Shown here: positions 33,816 through 42,214 of the stretch, in pieces
Layout of the letters: every line of letters begins with the position of its first letter
Position numbering within the stretch: position 1 is the first letter of the stretch
Assembly (NCBI RefSeq): GCF_900107935.1
Contig: NZ_FNVG01000002.1
Span: 124,001 to 188,000, forward strand
Length of the DNA stretch: 64,000 nucleotides
Reading direction: 5' to 3'
Origin: Vibrio hangzhouensis
GTDB lineage: Bacteria; Pseudomonadota; Gammaproteobacteria; Enterobacterales; Vibrionaceae
Made by a program: the position numbers and the translations under genes
The notes under the pieces: model-generated
The model's database searches: none
The model's input: the letters and a program-made list of their open reading frames with translations, nothing else
What the model was told of the DNA's origin: nothing

Positions 33816-34400
33816 TTACTCTGAAGCAGAACCAGATGATAGCTCTGGTTGAATCGCTTTCATATAAAGTGATATGGAACCATTATATATCGCCCTTTTT
33901 GTTTCTTTATCCACGTCAGAAAACTGCATGGCAAAGGCAAAACCATGTAAGTAATCTGCCAGCAAGTTCACCGCATGGCCCGCTTCTGACGTATCCAGTC
34001 CCACTCCTGCGATCACTTGGTTAAATCGTGAAATAAACACCTCTGCCGGACCGGTGGTTTTCATTTTCATCAACGTTTCCAACAGTCCAGAGTACTGCCC
34101 CAATAAATTCAGGTAGCTCCAACCCAACTCTGCAATCTCTTCACGCCAGTCGTTTAGCGTTCCGGGCACATAGATCCCTTCAACCAGAGAAACACCTATC
34201 GCTTCCAACAACTCATCTTTGTTTTTGAAATAATAGTAAATGGCCATGGCATCAATACTCAGCTCTGTCGCTAACTGCCTGATACTGGGAACCTTTCCCT
34301 GCAATTTCATCAGCTGCTTTGCTTTGTCGACAATGACTTGTTGGCTTAGGCTTTGCGCACCTTTAGCTGGACGACCTCGTTTCTTTGGCTTGACAGTCAT
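33816..34400 (-). CDS. TetR/AcrR-family repressor
   Basis: The 194-residue regulator has a basic N-terminus (PKKRGRPAKG), a TetR helix-turn-helix (VPSIRQLATELSIDAMAIYYYFKNKDELLEAI) and a helical ligand domain. It is divergent from a dihydrofolate-reductase-like gene. The 87-bp spacer holds a perfect 15-bp palindrome, presumably its operator. Inducer unknown. Confidence 0.92.
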   Translation of the reverse strand: MTVKPKKRGRPAKGAQSLSQQVIVDKAKQLMKLQGKVPSIRQLATELSIDAMAIYYYFKNKDELLEAIGVSLVEGIYVPGTLNDWREEIAELGWSYLNLLGQYSGLLETLMKMKTTGPAEVFISRFNQVIAGVGLDTSEAGHAVNLLADYLHGFAFAMQFSDVDKETKRAIYNGSISLYMKAIQPELSSGSASE

Positions 34401-34428
34401 AATTGTTCCTAGCTAGACTAACATTAAT

Positions 34429-34443
34429 TTCTACAGTGTAGAA
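34429..34443. promoter_or_regulatory. TetR-type operator
   Basis: TTCTACA-G-TGTAGAA is a perfect palindrome with one central base, centred in the divergent spacer between the tetR-type and reductase genes. Confidence 0.7.
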
Positions 34444-34487
34444 TAATAGCAAATAAGATGGCTTTTTTAAATCCTGGAGTCTAAGAA

Positions 34488-35018
34488 ATGAGTAACATCG
34501 TATACATTGCAACCAGCCTTGATGGATACATAGCTGATAAAAACAACCAACTCGACTGGCTGCATGACGTGCCCAATCCTGATGGCTCTGATTTTGGATT
34601 CGCTGACTTCATGGCACGTATTGATGCGCTCGTAATGGGGCGAAATACATTAGAGATGGTTTTAAGCTTCGATTGCGACTGGCCCTACACTAAGCCAGTC
34701 TTTGTGCTCAGCAATACCATGACTTCCGTTCCTTCAGGATATGAAGATAAAGTGTTTCTGGTAAAGGGCGAATTGAGTGACGTCGTTGCAGAGTTGAATG
34801 CTCAAGGCTTTAACGAGCTATACATTGACGGCGGCGTGACAATACAGAACTTCCTGAAACAAGATCTGATCGATGAAATGATCATCACCACTATTCCTGT
34901 GGTATTAGGGGGAGGGATTCCGCTGTTCGGAGATTTGGATAGACCCCTGAAGTTTAAGCATATTTCTGCACAAAGATACGCAGACTGTATTGTCAAAAAC
35001 CGCTATGTAAGAGCCTGA
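34488..35018 (+). CDS. Dihydrofolate reductase-like (RibD C-terminal domain) reductase
   Basis: The 176-residue single-domain protein belongs to the RibD_C/DHFR superfamily. The sequence starts VYIATSLDGYIADKNNQLDWL (typical of YwjB/YyaP-type proteins), with MGRNTLEMVLSF, PVFVLSNT, ELYIDGGVTIQNFL (NADPH loop) and ITTIPVVLGGGIPLFG. It probably reduces a pteridine- or pyrimidine-like substrate with NADPH; the substrate is unknown. Expression is likely controlled by the divergent TetR repressor. Confidence 0.88.
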   Translation: MSNIVYIATSLDGYIADKNNQLDWLHDVPNPDGSDFGFADFMARIDALVMGRNTLEMVLSFDCDWPYTKPVFVLSNTMTSVPSGYEDKVFLVKGELSDVVAELNAQGFNELYIDGGVTIQNFLKQDLIDEMIITTIPVVLGGGIPLFGDLDRPLKFKHISAQRYADCIVKNRYVRA

Positions 35019-35033
35019 TTCATCCCAAATTAC

Positions 35034-35071
35034 GCCTGCCTCTGTGAGTTGCTTCCAAGTAAGAGGCAGGC
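35034..35071. terminator. Hairpin between the convergent reductase and aldolase genes
   Basis: GCCTGCCTCT / AGAGGCAGGC form a perfect 10-bp stem with an 18-nt loop. There is no T-run, so termination is possible but not certain. Confidence 0.5.
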
Positions 35072-35086
35072 CCAAAGCGCTCCGTA

Positions 35087-35761
35087 TTAGCTTTCAAATG
35101 AAAGTTTATCACCAAAAGCCTGATTCCAATCCTTATCGAACTGCTCGACAGCAGGCAAAATAGCAGGGTGTGAAAACATCTGCTCAGCGACGTCTAAAGG
35201 TAAGGTGATCGCCTCAATCCCCAACGTCATGACCTCCACCGCCTGTTGCACATTTTTAAAGCTCGCAGCCAGAATTTTAGACGACAAACCATGAATGTTG
35301 ATGAACGTCTGAATTTCCCTGACGACACCCACCCCATCACTGTTCATCGCATCGATTCGATTGACGTAGGGAGCCAAATAGTCCGCTCCACATAACGCTG
35401 CCATTATGCCTTGCTGACTGGTGTAAATTGCCGTAGCCAGAACAGAAATCCCTTCTTTTTTCATCAACTTAATCGCTGCCAATCCCTGCTCTGTCGCTGG
35501 TACTTTAACGACCATATCGTATGGCAGTTCCGAGAGCATTCTGGCTTCTTCCAACATGCCGTCTACATCTTTGCTGACCACCTGAGCGTGGAATCGAGCG
35601 GAATCCCCAAGTACTGCTGACATTTTTGCCAATGTTTCCGTTAACCCTTTGCCTGATTTTGCCACGATAGTGGGATTGGTTGTTACTCCCTTTAGAGGAA
35701 AACAGCGATGAAAACGTTCCGTTTCTGCAACGTTCGCTGTGTCTAAATACAATTCGATCAT
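35087..35761 (-). CDS. fsaA: Fructose-6-phosphate aldolase (FsaA/FsaB, transaldolase-like)
   Basis: The 224-residue protein has the FSA subclass of the transaldolase fold: ELYLDTANVAE at the start, GVTTNPTIVAKSG, Schiff-base lysine K86 in MVVKVPAT (K85 in E. coli FsaA), ATAIYTSQQG and NRIDAMNSDGVGVV. FSA enzymes cleave fructose 6-phosphate-type ketoses. In E. coli they have been shown to split 1-deoxyfructose 6-phosphate into glyceraldehyde 3-phosphate and hydroxyacetone after the glycyl radical enzymes YbiW/PflD. Here it is divergent from a YbiW-type system, which strongly supports that role. The 3' end carries one copy of the locus-specific palindrome. Confidence 0.9.
   Translation of the reverse strand: MIELYLDTANVAETERFHRCFPLKGVTTNPTIVAKSGKGLTETLAKMSAVLGDSARFHAQVVSKDVDGMLEEARMLSELPYDMVVKVPATEQGLAAIKLMKKEGISVLATAIYTSQQGIMAALCGADYLAPYVNRIDAMNSDGVGVVREIQTFINIHGLSSKILAASFKNVQQAVEVMTLGIEAITLPLDVAEQMFSHPAILPAVEQFDKDWNQAFGDKLSFES
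35091..35104. promoter_or_regulatory. DeoR-type operator copy 1 (inside the fsaA 3' end)
   Basis: CTTTCAAATGAAAG has perfect 6-bp arms (CTTTCA/TGAAAG) around AA. The same word recurs in the divergent promoter and upstream of the deoR gene. This copy overlaps the last codons of fsaA. Confidence 0.45.
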
Positions 35762-35848
35762 GTTTGCTCTCTCGTTATTTGAACACTCTCAAGACCCCAA
35801 CAATATAGATCCAGCCTTTTTCTCAGATCTTGATTGAGATCAAAACAA

Positions 35849-35862
35849 AATTCAAATGAAAG
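35849..35862. promoter_or_regulatory. DeoR-type operator copy 2 in the fsaA/activase divergent promoter
   Basis: AATTCAAATGAAAG matches copy 1 at 12 of 14 positions. An inverted CTTTCATTT word starts 6 bp further on (35869), so the 158-bp divergent region probably holds two adjoining sites that control both directions. Confidence 0.55.
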
Positions 35863-35919
35863 CATTAACTTTCATTTATCGAAACACAAAAGCTTTTAAA
35901 TTAGAAAGTCGAGGCCAGC

Positions 35920-36819
35920 ATGTATTTTAATATTCAACGCTTCTCAACTCATGATGGTGATGGGATTCGTAGTATTTTGTTCTTAAAGGGATGCAGCCTT
36001 GCATGCTCCTGGTGCCAGAACCCCGAGAGTCGCAGCGCCAAGCACTCATTGCTTTTCGATCAGCGCAGTTGCATGACGGAGTGTCATCTCTGTGTGGATG
36101 CTTGTAACGCCATCCGTCGTGTTTCAGGCACTATCACCATTAACCGCAAACAACTCGATCAAAATCAGATCATCGCACTACGCGATGTTTGTCCAACTCA
36201 GGCACTGACCGTCTGTGGTGAACAAGCAAAAGAGGACGCGCTGTTTGACATACTGATCAAAGATAAGGCTTTCTATGAGCAGAGTAATGGTGGCATTACC
36301 TTTTCTGGTGGTGAGCCTCTCTTACAATCTAATCTGGTTGCCTCATTGGCCAGCCGACTTAAGGGCGAGGGAGTCTCAACTGCTGTTGAAACTTGCATGC
36401 ACGTGCCCTGGAAAAACATTGAGCAAGTGAGTCCTTACATCGATTGCTGGCTGACAGACCTTAAGCACACCAACGAAGACAAATTTTATCAATGGGCTGA
36501 AGGTTCACTAAAACGCATCAAAGCCAATTTTCAGAAGCTGGATCGAATTGCTAACCGAATCGTCATTCGTGTTCCTGTAGTACCGGGCTTCAACGATACA
36601 GAGCAAGAGCTAAAAGAGATCATTGATTTTGCCGCCGAGCTGCAACATTGCCACGAGCTCCATCTGCTGCCCTATCACACCTTGGGTATTAACAAATATC
36701 GCTTACTGGATATGCCATACCTATGTTCAGAGCAACCTTTAAACAATGCTGAGCTATTAAACAAAGCACAGCGCCACGCACAACAATATTCACATATCAA
36801 CGTGACCGTAAGAGGTTAA
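35920..36819 (+). CDS. Glycyl-radical-enzyme activating radical-SAM protein (YbiY-type)
   Basis: The 299-residue radical SAM enzyme has cluster cysteines C25-x3-C29-x2-C32 (KGCSLACSWCQNPES). An inserted ferredoxin-like segment has C51, C55, C58 and C62, plus a single later C91-P; the second four-cysteine set seen in some activases is incomplete. Other marks are GGITFSGGEPLLQ and LTDLKHTNEDKF. It installs the glycyl radical on the partner enzyme encoded 5 bp downstream, anaerobically, with SAM and reduced flavodoxin. Gene order activase-GRE with fsaA adjacent mirrors E. coli ybiY-ybiW-fsaA. Confidence 0.93.
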   Translation: MYFNIQRFSTHDGDGIRSILFLKGCSLACSWCQNPESRSAKHSLLFDQRSCMTECHLCVDACNAIRRVSGTITINRKQLDQNQIIALRDVCPTQALTVCGEQAKEDALFDILIKDKAFYEQSNGGITFSGGEPLLQSNLVASLASRLKGEGVSTAVETCMHVPWKNIEQVSPYIDCWLTDLKHTNEDKFYQWAEGSLKRIKANFQKLDRIANRIVIRVPVVPGFNDTEQELKEIIDFAAELQHCHELHLLPYHTLGINKYRLLDMPYLCSEQPLNNAELLNKAQRHAQQYSHINVTVRG

Positions 36820-36824
36820 TAATC

Positions 36825-39248
36825 ATGGAACTCAACTATTTAGCGCCACGTATCCAGACTCACAAGCATGCACTGGTCAACATCGTAACACCGCCCATCT
36901 GTACGGAGCGTGCTGAAGCCTACACAAAAGTCTACCAGGAAAATGAAGACAAGCCGGTCATTGTTAAGAGAGCACTGGCACTTGAGGAGCACCTTCGAAC
37001 CCGCACCATTTGGATAGACAATGACGAACTCATTGTGGGTAATCAGGCAAGTAAGCTTCGCGCAGCTCCCATATTTCCGGAATATACCGTTCGCTGGATA
37101 GAAGCAGAGATTGACGGACTCGCCGACCGACCGGGCGCAGGCTTTTTTGTCTCAGAGCAGGACAAAGAAGTCATACACCGCCTCACCCCTTACTGGCGTG
37201 GTAAGACTGTACAGGATCGCTGTTACGGTATGTTCACAGATGAACAACAGGCCATTCTCGCCACCACCATCATTAAAGCTGAAGGAAACATGACGTCAGG
37301 CGACGCACATCTGGCAGTGGACAATGAGAAAATTTTAGCCTTAGGACTGGACGGATTAATCAGTGAGGTGGATGACAACCGACAGTTGAACGACATCTCC
37401 ACCTTCGAAGGTCTCAAGAAAGAGCAATTCTACAAATCGGTACTGATTGTATTGCAAGCGGTTCAGCAGCATATCTTGCGCTTTGCCACCCTTGCCCAGG
37501 ATATGGCAGAAAAGACCTCTGACAGCCAGCGAAAGACAGAACTGGACACCATCGCGGCCAATTGTGAACACATCGCTTATCACCCTCCCCACAACTTCTG
37601 GCAAGCCCTGCAGCTTAGCTATTTTGTACAGCTCATACTCCAAATCGAGTCGAACGGTCATTCGGTATCTTTCGGTCGAATGGACCAGTACCTGAATCAT
37701 TTCTACGTTAAAGACATAGAGTCCGGCAAGTTACCACACAACTTTGCTCTCGAGCTGTTGCAAAGCTGCTGGCTCAAACTGCTGGAGGTCAACAAAATTC
37801 GTTCCGGTGCGCATTCGAAAGCGTCAGCTGGCTCTCCGCTTTATCAAAACGTCTGTATCGGTGGTCAGAAGCTCGATAGTCAAGGGGTACCTCACGATGC
37901 CGTTAATCCACTCTCCTGGGCGATACTGGAGTCTTGTGGACAGTTGAGGTCGACCCAGCCTAACCTCAGTGTGCGCTATCACGAAGGATTGGACCAAGCG
38001 TTCTTAATGGGCTGTATTGAAGTCATCAAGTGTGGCTTTGGGATGCCCGCTTTCAACAATGATGAAATAGTTATTCCTGAGTTTATTAAGTTGGGCGTAG
38101 AAAAAGAAGACGCCTATAACTACGCTTCAATAGGTTGCATTGAAACGGCTGTTCCTGGTAAATGGGGGTATCGCTGCACCGGAATGAGCTTCATCAACTT
38201 CGCACGAATCCTACTGGCAGCGCTGGATGAAGGTATCGATGCGACCTCGGGCGAACGCTTCCTGCCTCACAATAAGTCTCTCGCCAAAGGGAACTTCGCG
38301 AACATGGCTGAAGTCATGGCGGCATGGAACGAACAGGTGCGTTATTACACCCGAAAATCTATTGAGATTGACACGGTTGTCGATACGGTACTGGAGCAAC
38401 AAGCTCAGGACATCTTCTGTTCATCGTTAGTCGATCAATGTCTGGCACGTGGAAAAACCGTTAAAGAAGGCGGCGCAAAATATGACTGGGTATCCGGTCT
38501 GCAAGTTGGTATCGCCAATCTGGGTAACAGCCTTGCTGCCATCAAGCATTTGGTTTTTGAACAGCCTCAGATCACTCAGCCAGAACTCGCCAAGGCGCTG
38601 GCCGACGATTTTGAAGGTGCAGAACAAGAACAGTTACGCCAGAGAATCATTAACTTTGCGCCCAAATACGGTAACGATGATGACTCTGTGGACATGCTAC
38701 TTGCTGAAGCCTATCAGGTTTACATCGACGAACTGGATAACTTTGTCAACACCCGTCACGGTCGGGGACCGATTGGCGGTGGCTATTACGCAGGTACGTC
38801 TAGTATCTCCGCAAACGTGCCTTTTGGTGCGTCGACCATGGCAACACCTGATGGTCGCAAAGCAACAACTCCTCTTGCAGAGGGCGCGAGTCCGTCATCA
38901 GGTTCTGACCGCCTTGGACCAACCGCCGTTTACAACTCGGTAGGTAAAATCCAGGCAAACAAAATCCTAGGAGGCGTACTGTTAAATCAGAAACTCTCCC
39001 CCGCGGCGGTTGCAACCGAAGGTGACAAACTCAAGCTGTCGATGTTGATTCGGACCTTTTTTAATCATCACAAAGGGTGGCACGTTCAGTACAATATCGT
39101 ATCGAGAGAAACCCTGCTGGCGGCCAAGAAAAACCCAGAACAATATCGTGATCTGGTAGTTCGAGTGGCGGGTTATTCTGCTTTCTTCACAGCATTATCT
39201 CCAGATGCTCAGGATGACATCATCGCACGCACTGAACATGAACTGTAA
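36825..39248 (+). CDS. Glycyl radical enzyme, YbiW/PflD-type dehydratase
   Basis: The 807-residue protein has the full GRE barrel. The thiyl cysteine is C438 in SIGCIETAVPG, with the general-base glutamate E440 (GCxE marks the dehydratase/eliminase branch, not pyruvate formate-lyase, which has CC). The radical glycine is G783 in RVAGYSAFF, 24 residues from the C-terminus. Length and neighbours (activase, FSA) match E. coli YbiW. YbiW opens 1,5-anhydroglucitol 6-phosphate by radical C-O cleavage to 1-deoxyfructose 6-phosphate; PflD does the same with the mannitol isomer. Which hexitol is used here is not decidable by eye. Strictly anaerobic function is expected. Confidence 0.92.
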   Translation: MELNYLAPRIQTHKHALVNIVTPPICTERAEAYTKVYQENEDKPVIVKRALALEEHLRTRTIWIDNDELIVGNQASKLRAAPIFPEYTVRWIEAEIDGLADRPGAGFFVSEQDKEVIHRLTPYWRGKTVQDRCYGMFTDEQQAILATTIIKAEGNMTSGDAHLAVDNEKILALGLDGLISEVDDNRQLNDISTFEGLKKEQFYKSVLIVLQAVQQHILRFATLAQDMAEKTSDSQRKTELDTIAANCEHIAYHPPHNFWQALQLSYFVQLILQIESNGHSVSFGRMDQYLNHFYVKDIESGKLPHNFALELLQSCWLKLLEVNKIRSGAHSKASAGSPLYQNVCIGGQKLDSQGVPHDAVNPLSWAILESCGQLRSTQPNLSVRYHEGLDQAFLMGCIEVIKCGFGMPAFNNDEIVIPEFIKLGVEKEDAYNYASIGCIETAVPGKWGYRCTGMSFINFARILLAALDEGIDATSGERFLPHNKSLAKGNFANMAEVMAAWNEQVRYYTRKSIEIDTVVDTVLEQQAQDIFCSSLVDQCLARGKTVKEGGAKYDWVSGLQVGIANLGNSLAAIKHLVFEQPQITQPELAKALADDFEGAEQEQLRQRIINFAPKYGNDDDSVDMLLAEAYQVYIDELDNFVNTRHGRGPIGGGYYAGTSSISANVPFGASTMATPDGRKATTPLAEGASPSSGSDRLGPTAVYNSVGKIQANKILGGVLLNQKLSPAAVATEGDKLKLSMLIRTFFNHHKGWHVQYNIVSRETLLAAKKNPEQYRDLVVRVAGYSAFFTALSPDAQDDIIARTEHEL

Positions 39249-39266
39249 AGCGCTTTCGACTTACGA

Positions 39267-39280
39267 CTTTCAAATGAAAT
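39267..39280. promoter_or_regulatory. DeoR-type operator copy 3, upstream of deoR
   Basis: CTTTCAAATGAAAT matches copy 1 at 13 of 14 positions. It sits where the -35 region would be for a promoter using TATAAT at 39297-39302, suggesting autoregulation of the deoR gene. Confidence 0.55.
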
Positions 39281-39289
39281 AAAAACGAA

Positions 39290-39316
39290 AGAGGGCTATA
39301 ATGGCCCTCTTAGTTT
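39290..39316 (+). terminator. Terminator of the GRE operon, with TATAAT in its loop
   Basis: AGAGGGC / GCCCTCT form a 7-bp stem followed by TAGTTTTT. The 7-nt loop TATAATG contains a consensus -10 hexamer, so the same bases may act as terminator RNA and as the deoR promoter. Confidence 0.7.
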
Positions 39317-39331
39317 TTGACAGGAAGCATT

Positions 39332-40072
39332 ATGAACGCCAGACAATCTGAAATCTTAAATTTGGTCAACGACAGGATCCGAGTACAAGTGAGTGAACTG
39401 TCCGCCCTGACGGGAGTCTCTGGCGTTACCATTCGACAAGATCTTAATTTTCTGGAAAAAAACGGCTACCTAAAACGCGTACACGGAGCCGCCGTGTCAC
39501 TGCAAAGTGACGATATTGAATCAAGGCTCGAAGTCCATTTTGATATCAAGCAACAGCTGGCAAACAAAGCAGCCGCTCTGGTTGCGCCTAACGAAACCGT
39601 ACTGATTGAAGGCGGGAGCGCTAACGCTCTTCTTGCCCGTACCCTGGCTGAACGTGGTGATGTCACCATTATCACACCATCGGCCTACATTGCTCATCTG
39701 ATCCGCCACACCGCTGCCAACATCATATTGTTGGGGGGTGTTTATCAGCATCAGGGAGAAAGTCTGGTCGGTCCGTTAACCAAGCTTTGCATTGAAAACA
39801 TTCATTTCAGCACGGCATTCTTGGGTATTGACGGATTCGATGTCGACACTGGCTTCACAAGCCGCGATATGATGAGAGCAGATATCGCCCATACCATCAT
39901 TCAGAAAAACCGTCGCAATATTGTGCTTACAGATTCCAGCAAGTTTGGCCAGATTTTTCCTTCATCCATAGGATCAATACAAGAGATTGCAGCACTGCTT
40001 ACCGATGCTGGTGCACCGAAAGCAGCATTGGATCACCTGCAAAAAAACGGGGTAGAGGTCATTATCGGCTAA
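39332..40072 (+). CDS. DeoR-family regulator of the glycyl radical enzyme locus
   Basis: Start set at ATG 39332 behind AGGA, giving 246 residues. The DeoR helix-turn-helix (ARQSEILNLVNDRIRVQVSELSALTGVSGVTIRQDLNFLEKNGYL) is followed by a sugar-phosphate-binding effector domain (NETVLIEGGSANALLARTL, ITPSAYIA, DGFDVDTGFTSRDM, VLTDSSKFG). DeoR proteins typically answer to a phosphorylated sugar, here plausibly an anhydrohexitol 6-phosphate or its product. Three copies of the CTTTCAAATGAAAG word flank the locus and are the best operator candidates. Confidence 0.9.
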   Translation: MNARQSEILNLVNDRIRVQVSELSALTGVSGVTIRQDLNFLEKNGYLKRVHGAAVSLQSDDIESRLEVHFDIKQQLANKAAALVAPNETVLIEGGSANALLARTLAERGDVTIITPSAYIAHLIRHTAANIILLGGVYQHQGESLVGPLTKLCIENIHFSTAFLGIDGFDVDTGFTSRDMMRADIAHTIIQKNRRNIVLTDSSKFGQIFPSSIGSIQEIAALLTDAGAPKAALDHLQKNGVEVIIG

Positions 40073-40324
40073 CATTCACCGATACATATTATGCTGCGGA
40101 GTCTATCACAACGTCTTGTCCTAATGAGGGGGCTTTAGGAAATCTGGCAGCGGATTCAACTCAAATTACCTCTCAAAGCCATTCAAACTGATAGCTTTAT
40201 CAATAATTGCTATTTCGGTTCCACTTTTAATACCCTGCACAAGATTATTCAGAGCGGTGTCCTAGTTTCTCCCGTGACAATAGGAGGGCTCTGACAAAGC
40301 CTTTAGGCAAAAGAGAGGGATGTT

Positions 40325-41413
40325 ATGAGAAACTTACACCGGACGTACTACTTAGCAGCAGCACTCGCTCCACTAGCTGTGTTGAGTCACACAATATCTG
40401 CCAGCGAAATTTTCACCACTCATAATGATGGTACGGCTTTAGGCATCGTAGAATCCAATACCGGTCTGGGCGTCAATATCGGTCCTTTTGGTTCCAATCA
40501 GACCTGGGCGGCTGCTTTTGACCCCGACGATACTCTGTATACCATCACTAATGGATTTTCTGGCGCTGGTGCTACCCTTGCCATTGTCGATGAAAATACT
40601 GCAACCATTACACCTGTGGGTTCCGTAGGTACCAATATGATTAGCCTTGAAGTCACCTGTGAAGGTGTAATGTATGGAGTGGGGTACAACGACAGGGTTC
40701 TGTATGAAATCGACCAGAACACCGGCAACACGACGGCCATTGGTAATACCGCGATAGCCAACACCATGGACTTAGCTCTCGACAGTAACGGAGCGTTATG
40801 GGCAACCGTTGGTAATCGATTATGGACGTTGGATACTAACACGGGTGCATCCACCCCAATGACCACTATTACGGGAGTTGCATCAGGCTCGGTCATGGGC
40901 ATCATGTTTGATTCCAACGATAATCTATATGCAACAGCCTATGTCAGCGACTCTCCACTCTATCTGATTGACGTCAGTACGGGCGCCGCAACACCAGTGG
41001 GTAGCACAGGGTTTGACCGCCCTCATGGTGGTGACTTCCGGCCTGATTGCATCATAGCGGTGGATATCGATATCAAACCCGATAGCGATGTCAATCCGGT
41101 TAATCACAAGAGTAAGGGTCAGATCCCAGTGGCCGTTCTTACCACAGATACGTTCGATGCCGCTGCCGTAGACCCAACGACGGCGACCTTTGGTCCAGAT
41201 GGTGCCACTCCCGCGCATGGCGGTCACATGGAAGATGTCGACCTTGATGGTGACTTAGATCTGATGCTTCATTTTAAAACGCAAGATACCGGTATTAAGT
41301 GTGGTGATACCCAGGCAATACTCAGTGGCAAAACTTATGAAGACAAAGCGATCGAAGGCGTTGAACTAATCCACACGGTTGCTTGCAGAGACTATATGGC
41401 TGAAGACGAATAA
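40325..41413 (+). CDS. Secreted beta-propeller-like protein with a C-terminal IKPGSxxNxINxxSKG-type domain
   Basis: The 362-residue precursor has a signal peptide (AAALAPLAVLSHTISAS, about 27 residues). Residues 30-240 hold repeats of the kind DDTLYTI, GVMYGVG, NGALWATVGNRLWTLDTNTG and NDNLYATAY, typical of propeller blades with WxLDxxTG-like turns. From about 243 the sequence IDIKPDSDVNPVNHKSKGQIPVAVL and VDLDGDLDLMLHFKTQDTGI forms a small domain widespread in secreted proteins of unknown function. Its aspartates may bind calcium. Function unknown. The upstream 252-bp region shows no other gene. A single gene of foreign appearance in this context. Confidence 0.75.
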   Translation: MRNLHRTYYLAAALAPLAVLSHTISASEIFTTHNDGTALGIVESNTGLGVNIGPFGSNQTWAAAFDPDDTLYTITNGFSGAGATLAIVDENTATITPVGSVGTNMISLEVTCEGVMYGVGYNDRVLYEIDQNTGNTTAIGNTAIANTMDLALDSNGALWATVGNRLWTLDTNTGASTPMTTITGVASGSVMGIMFDSNDNLYATAYVSDSPLYLIDVSTGAATPVGSTGFDRPHGGDFRPDCIIAVDIDIKPDSDVNPVNHKSKGQIPVAVLTTDTFDAAAVDPTTATFGPDGATPAHGGHMEDVDLDGDLDLMLHFKTQDTGIKCGDTQAILSGKTYEDKAIEGVELIHTVACRDYMAEDE

Positions 41414-41485
41414 ACAAAAATTTATTCAATGTCTCCAGAACAACCAGTGCTTCATCTTGGTGGAGTGCTGGTTAGCCCAACTCAT

Positions 41486-41836
41486 TTAAAGCGTCCCCAC
41501 CATGATCCGGCTCCAGACCGCCACCAACAGACTGGCAAACAGCACCCATATTAAAGCCGCTGATATCAGAGTACCGGGGAGACTCAAAAAATGGCTGAAA
41601 TAATACACCGACATAAGGTAAGCCGCGTAAGGCAATAAGGAGTACAAACCAAACACAGCCGTCATTCTCAGTGCCTCCATGTTACGCTCGCTACCGACAA
41701 TATAGTGAGCAATCAATGCAAAGCTCGGAAACAGAGGCACCAAACCAGCAATAAAGTAGTGTTTGTTCTTGGATAGAATGGCAATGACAAGAACCACCGC
41801 AGCGCCAATCAGACATTTAGTAAACAGTGCAAGCAT
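41486..41836 (-). CDS. GlpM/YdgC-family small membrane protein
   Basis: The 116-residue inner-membrane protein has four predicted helices. The conserved signature KCLIGAAVVLVIAILSK ... YFIAGLVPLFPSFALIAHYIVG is that of GlpM/YdgC proteins. Its function is unsettled (originally linked to alginate production in Pseudomonas). It lies 3 bp after a conserved hypothetical gene on the same strand, so the two probably form an operon. Confidence 0.85.
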   Translation of the reverse strand: MLALFTKCLIGAAVVLVIAILSKNKHYFIAGLVPLFPSFALIAHYIVGSERNMEALRMTAVFGLYSLLPYAAYLMSVYYFSHFLSLPGTLISAALIWVLFASLLVAVWSRIMVGTL

Positions 41837-41839
41837 CTC

Positions 41840-42214
41840 TTACGCCAGATTGAAGAACAGTTCATCATCGGTCATATACTTATGCTTGCTTCCCAAATTG
41901 CGAACATGCATAAACATGAAATCAGGAAAGCCTGGAGCCAACAAATCATTAGGCTCCCACTTGATCCCGCCAACAAAAACATAGCGACCTTGTTTGTGAT
42001 CATCGTGGAGCGGGTTATTCATCGGTGTTGAAAGTTCAGCACGTACACCTTCAACGACACACACTACCTGCCCTTTTGCTACGCCAATTACACGCTGTAC
42101 CAGATTTGCTTTCATACCACACTTCCAGGCTTGTCGGGTTGCCCATTCAAAGCCATGTTTTCGTACACTTCGCTGTACATTCACGATCAGATTCATCGAC
42201 ACTGTCTGCAACAT
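41840..42214 (-). CDS. Uncharacterised 124-residue protein
   Basis: Soluble, rich in basic and aromatic residues. It includes VQRSVRKHGFEWATRQAWKCGMKANLVQRVIGVAKGQVVCVVEG and KWEPNDLLAPGFPDFMFMHVRNLGSKHKYMTDDELFF. I do not recognise a family. The start is uncertain; ATG 42214 and ATG 42196 are both possible and neither has a strong ribosome binding site. It ends 3 bp before the GlpM-type gene, suggesting co-transcription. Confidence 0.6.
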   Translation of the reverse strand: MLQTVSMNLIVNVQRSVRKHGFEWATRQAWKCGMKANLVQRVIGVAKGQVVCVVEGVRAELSTPMNNPLHDDHKQGRYVFVGGIKWEPNDLLAPGFPDFMFMHVRNLGSKHKYMTDDELFFNLA

